Assembly: GCA_023446155.1 (NCBI GenBank)
Contig: JAEXIT010000010.1
Coordinates: 62,001-126,000, forward strand
Reading direction: 5' to 3'
Source of the DNA: Bacteroidota bacterium
GTDB lineage: Bacteria; Bacteroidota; Bacteroidia; Flavobacteriales; Flavobacteriaceae
Length of the DNA stretch: 64,000 nucleotides
In this document: piece by piece, positions 61,601 to 64,000 of the stretch
How positions within the stretch are numbered: the stretch's first letter is position 1
How the letters are laid out: the number at the start of each line of letters is the position of its first letter
Position numbers and translations under genes: made by a program
The notes under the pieces: generated by a model
Told to the model about the DNA's origin: nothing
Seen by the model: only the letters and a program-made list of their open reading frames with translations
Database searches by the model: none

Positions 61601-64000
61601 ACGACATCGCCATAACAAACCTCAATGATACGATCACCACCGCTTCCTACCACATCAACAGCCGCTTCCCGGGTTACCGAGTGGATTTGTAAAGCGTTTA
61701 ATACGCTGGCAACACCTCCAAATCGGATGCGAACACGGTCAAAAGCCGGCGATTGTGCATTGGAAACCAAAACCGCTTCCGTTCCGCCATTTAATAATTG
61801 TAAGGTCAGTAAGGTTCCGTTACCATCTAATAGCGGTCCTACCGGATTATTCCCCATATAACGCTGAATACTGAAACCTGCTATAAGTCCAAGGTTTAGT
61901 ATCGTTCCCGGTCGGGACAAACGTACTTTAACAACATCATTTTCCTGCGATACCGATCGGAATTTAACCGTCAGTTCCGATGCTGCTAAAACACCTACTC
62001 CGGTAGACATCGTAGCAAAGGTCACATGATTATTATCGACAGCATTCCAAGGATTGGTTACGCCAACCGTACTGGTTAAAGCACCGATTCCCAAGTCGAT
62101 ATTACCATAGAATACATCTTCCACGTCACCTGGCTGACAAACAACCGGATCGGCAACTTTATGATAATAAGCCTCATAAATACGGGCACTTTGCGCTACA
62201 CTCAACACGGATCCGATTTGAATCCGGATACCATCGTAGGCTTTCGGTCCTGTATTGTTGGACGGCACAAAAGTATATTCGAAGTTATTTTCTCCCGGTA
62301 ACAGATTAAGTACCGTTCCGGATAATTGTTGCAAGGTTCCGATATCAATTGGATTGCCCAGTCCGTCTCTTTTGGTTCCGACAACCGTTACTGCTCCAAG
62401 TAAAGCCAAACCGCTAAATTCACTTCCCACTTTTACGGTAATCGGTGTTCCGGCCGGAATCGTGGTATTCCACTGAATATTCTGCCAGGTGGTCCCGATT
62501 CCCAATAATCCCAAACCGGTTGTAATCGTGGAAAACGTCTGAGGGTTATGATCAATCGCTAATGCGCCATTTGTTACGCCTCCGGTAATGATCGATCCGG
62601 AAGTTTGGGTATCGGCATAAACACGATCTAAAAATACCGGACAATTTAACGGATCAATTACGTTTACCGTAACCGAAAGGCTCACTGAGCACGATCCGTT
62701 ATTGGCAACTGCCGTAAAGGTATAATATCCCGCTGTTGTAAACGGACCGGCAACGTTGGACGCTAAAGCGGTTCCACTCTGGTTGTACCAGGTTACCGTA
62801 GCATTAGACGTTGACTGTAAGGTAACTGAATCGCCCAGGTTAACCGTATAAGTTGCGGGGTTAACCTGTAAGGTCGGTAACGAATTAACTGTTACTACGA
62901 CAGGTTTACGTGCAGAAGCACAAGCATCGGCCGGATTAAAAGCCTCTATATAATAGGTTCCACTCGATGTAATATTAGACGCAACCGCCGCAGTAATTGG
63001 ATTATTACTACTATCATAGAACGTATAGGTTGTCGCCCCTGAAGTATCAAAATTGGTGATGGCATCACGTAAATTGACAAAACCACAGCCGGAAATCGAA
63101 GCCAATACCGTTAGCGGTGTTTCGACGCCTAGACCTACCTGTACAGCAGCCAATGTATTGATAGCATTTTCACACAATCCGGCTACTTGTATTGAGATAT
63201 AATAATTTCGCGGTGTATTCGAAGTATTAAGCCCACTGATTGTAAGCGCTCCGGTCGTTGCATCTTTGGAATACGTAATACCGGCATGTCCGGAGAATCC
63301 GGTTGTAATTTCCTGTGTTTTTAACTGATCGGTATAGTATTTAAACACACCTCCCGTTAAAGCGGTGGTTGGTGCCAATACCGCTATCCCGGCACAGGAT
63401 GCGTTTACATTTGTATTAATGGTAACATTTGCAGCTGTTGGCAAGGTATGCACCGTGAGCTGTATCGGAACCCTTTCCGAAAGTCCGGTACATCCAATTT
63501 GCCGGGTGGCTACATAATAGGTAGCACTTGCTGTTACATTAGTCAAAGTATGAGGTACATTATAAGCTGTAACCGCAAGTGGTGTTGTTCCGGTAAGACT
63601 GTTAAACCATACCAGCTCGTTTGTTGATGCCGTCGAAGCGGTTAAATTTACCGTTTGACCAGTACATGCTGTAATGGCCTGATTTCCGGCCGTTACTGTT
63701 GGTTTGGCTGGCGAACGGTATACGTCGAATATTTTTACGGTTTTAGTAGCGTTTAGCTGTACCAATGAGGAAATCGTCACTTTTACCCTGTCGAACGATT
63801 GTCCCGGACTAAATCCGACATCCGTTTTGGCCCCGGAGCCGAGTAGTCCCAATAAATCGAGGTTGACTAAGGAGCCCAAACCAGTCGAATAGACCACAGA
63901 TGTTCCGTTTAAAGCTTCGATCTTAACACCATCGGACACTCCCAAATTGAGTAACGACGGATCGTCGAGTTGTAAAACCAGGTGAAACTGATCGGTGGCT
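58690..64000 (-). CDS. Giant type IX-secreted adhesin, 5' end cut off
   Basis: The frame is open from the window edge to 58690, so at least 1,769 residues. It contains many Ig-like beta domains, an array of five near-identical ~79-residue repeats (Ser/Thr-rich, DTTQDFCQ and GVIWYN motifs), a DUF11-type repeat (ITITKTVDNPTPFIDDNVVFT) and a C-terminal CHU_C/gliding motility-type sorting domain (YNEFTPNDDGANDVFTIKC, ending TGWVYIMR). Such C-termini direct export by type IX secretion and need SprF-like partners, here the adjacent 57711 gene. It is probably involved in gliding or adhesion. The N-terminus and signal peptide lie beyond the window. Confidence 0.9.
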   Translation of the reverse strand, partial: ATDQFHLVLQLDDPSLLNLGVSDGVKIEALNGTSVVYSTGLGSLVNLDLLGLLGSGAKTDVGFSPGQSFDRVKVTISSLVQLNATKTVKIFDVYRSPAKPTVTAGNQAITACTGQTVNLTASTASTNELVWFNSLTGTTPLAVTAYNVPHTLTNVTASATYYVATRQIGCTGLSERVPIQLTVHTLPTAANVTINTNVNASCAGIAVLAPTTALTGGVFKYYTDQLKTQEITTGFSGHAGITYSKDATTGALTISGLNTSNTPRNYYISIQVAGLCENAINTLAAVQVGLGVETPLTVLASISGCGFVNLRDAITNFDTSGATTYTFYDSSNNPITAAVASNITSSGTYYIEAFNPADACASARKPVVVTVNSLPTLQVNPATYTVNLGDSVTLQSTSNATVTWYNQSGTALASNVAGPFTTAGYYTFTAVANNGSCSVSLSVTVNVIDPLNCPVFLDRVYADTQTSGSIITGGVTNGALAIDHNPQTFSTITTGLGLLGIGTTWQNIQWNTTIPAGTPITVKVGSEFSGLALLGAVTVVGTKRDGLGNPIDIGTLQQLSGTVLNLLPGENNFEYTFVPSNNTGPKAYDGIRIQIGSVLSVAQSARIYEAYYHKVADPVVCQPGDVEDVFYGNIDLGIGALTSTVGVTNPWNAVDNNHVTFATMSTGVGVLAASELTVKFRSVSQENDVVKVRLSRPGTILNLGLIAGFSIQRYMGNNPVGPLLDGNGTLLTLQLLNGGTEAVLVSNAQSPAFDRVRIRFGGVASVLNALQIHSVTREAAVDVVGSGGDRIIEVCYGDVVSIAPIDCTTFNWYDAATGGNMVTSGTSYTIPYSLAVGTHNFYLQPVRSGCEVMERTQITITVRATSPQASLTGIQINSGTNTTLCSPSGAVTLTAQLNSTPAVTNPIYYWYSFDGTNQTLITGQSTATLALTGLTPGTYTYYVGVSSDLFCATLPAERRSITFTILPPSIATNITVSDVQHCLVDPTPIVIQPTSTLTNPVFSWYFTNDITQPITNGTVSGVTYTIAANGTLTVSGLTTTNSPYTYYVAVVSDASCQNLPGTLQDVVVQINDTVTSTTNDTTQDFCQSTNPTVASIQVNETGVIWYNALTGGTVVAPTTPLVTGTYYGVLINATSGCESSVRLAVAVQVNDAPTPTTNDTTQDFCQTANPTVASIQVNQTGVIWYNALTGGTVVAPTTPLVTGTYYGVLIDATSGCESSVRLAVAVQVNDAPTPTTNDTTQDFCQSTNPTVASIQVNETGVIWYNAPTGGTVVASTTPLVSGTTYYGALVDATSGCESSIRLAVAVQVNDAPTPTTNDTTQDFCQSTNPTIASIQVNETGVIWYNALTGGTVVTPTTPLVTGTYYGVLIDATSGCESSVRLAVAVQINDAPTPTTNDTTQDFCQTANPTVASIQVNETGVIWYNTPTGGTVVAPNTPLTAGTYYGVLVDPATGCESSIRLAVAVQFFNGTQATITGGSPTACIQDQVTYTTNSGMSNYVWVVSSGGQIVNGGATTDNTITVLWTQIGANTVSVSYNDANGCSTSNSAAMNLNVTNCSDITITKTVDNPTPFIDDNVVFTITVTNTGQAQFQNIIVSEAIPNGYAFVSMIVSHGTYNNNTGIWTIPTLNANQVATLQLTVKVLFSGDYLNTATITSSDPVDVDVNNNTASASVEPQCLLVYNEFTPNDDGANDVFTIKCAEHFPNNSLEIFNRYGNLVYKTRYYQNDWKGISNVNGTFDGTVLPTGTYYYVFDTGDNSGTVKTGWVYIMR
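59600..60800 (-). repeat. Five tandem near-identical repeats inside the giant adhesin
   Basis: The sequence ACAGAAGTCC recurs at 59791, 60028, 60268, 60505 and 60742 (237, 240, 237 and 237 bases apart), marking five units of 79-80 codons. Units are nearly identical at DNA level, differing by scattered substitutions; the 240-base unit has one extra codon. The outer limits are approximate. They should be prone to recombination and copy number change. Confidence 0.9.

Overview
The window is chromosomal DNA from a member of the Bacteroidota, almost certainly a Flavobacteriaceae close to Flavobacterium. The signs are a fused LpxC/FabZ lipid A gene, type IX secretion and gliding-type proteins (a PorP/SprF homologue, an OmpA/TPR/WD40 lipoprotein-like protein, a giant adhesin with a CHU_C-type C-terminal domain), promoters of the TTG / TAnnTTTG type, and few Shine-Dalgarno sequences. 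No rRNA, tRNA, CRISPR array or complete insertion sequence was seen.

Layout. (1) 1-5980, minus strand: an operon of porin, MHS-type MFS transporter, two tiny membrane proteins and an SLC5-type transporter/sensor (CbrA/CrbS-like, cut by the window edge), with a zinc-ribbon HTH regulator upstream. It looks like a carboxylate uptake and sensing module. (2) 6842-17224, plus strand: a compact catabolic operon in which an aromatic acid is activated to a CoA ester, hydroxylated by a flavin monooxygenase fused to an OYE-like domain, released by a thioesterase, ring-cleaved by a gentisate-type dioxygenase and processed through maleate to fumarate. A nitrilase-family enzyme and a GltB-like flavoprotein sit inside it. 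(3) 17722-27568: a TPR hybrid histidine kinase, then a two-component pair followed by a CzcCBA-like metal efflux operon, with four helically phased repeats in front of the efflux genes. (4) 27625-28645: thiD behind a TPP riboswitch.

(5) 28900-34110 is an AT-rich accessory stretch. It holds a double-glycine peptide precursor, a CPBP membrane protease and a frameshifted HxxxH protein resembling peptide beta-hydroxylases (a possible small RiPP locus), several secreted orphans, and a Panacea-type antitoxin overlapping a two-TM protein (a likely toxin-antitoxin pair). (6) 34298-45174 is housekeeping: proline dehydrogenase, AroB, arginine decarboxylase plus a deoxyhypusine synthase homologue, FabG, a VWA protein, an NhaC/MetT-type carrier behind a structured leader, and a Crp-like regulator. 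(7) 45890-53328, minus strand: sucD, efp, the lipid A genes lpxA-lpxC/fabZ-lpxD and an HD phosphohydrolase. (8) 53599-64000: a secreted protein, a CI/S24-type repressor with operator-like palindromes, and the surface gene set omp/porP/giant adhesin with five near-identical repeats.

The best candidates for new biology are the possible RiPP locus, the CoA-dependent gentisate operon whose OYE domain has lost its usual active-site residues, the PanA/two-TM pair, and the structured leader before the NhaC-family gene. All functional calls come from reading the sequence; no database search was run.
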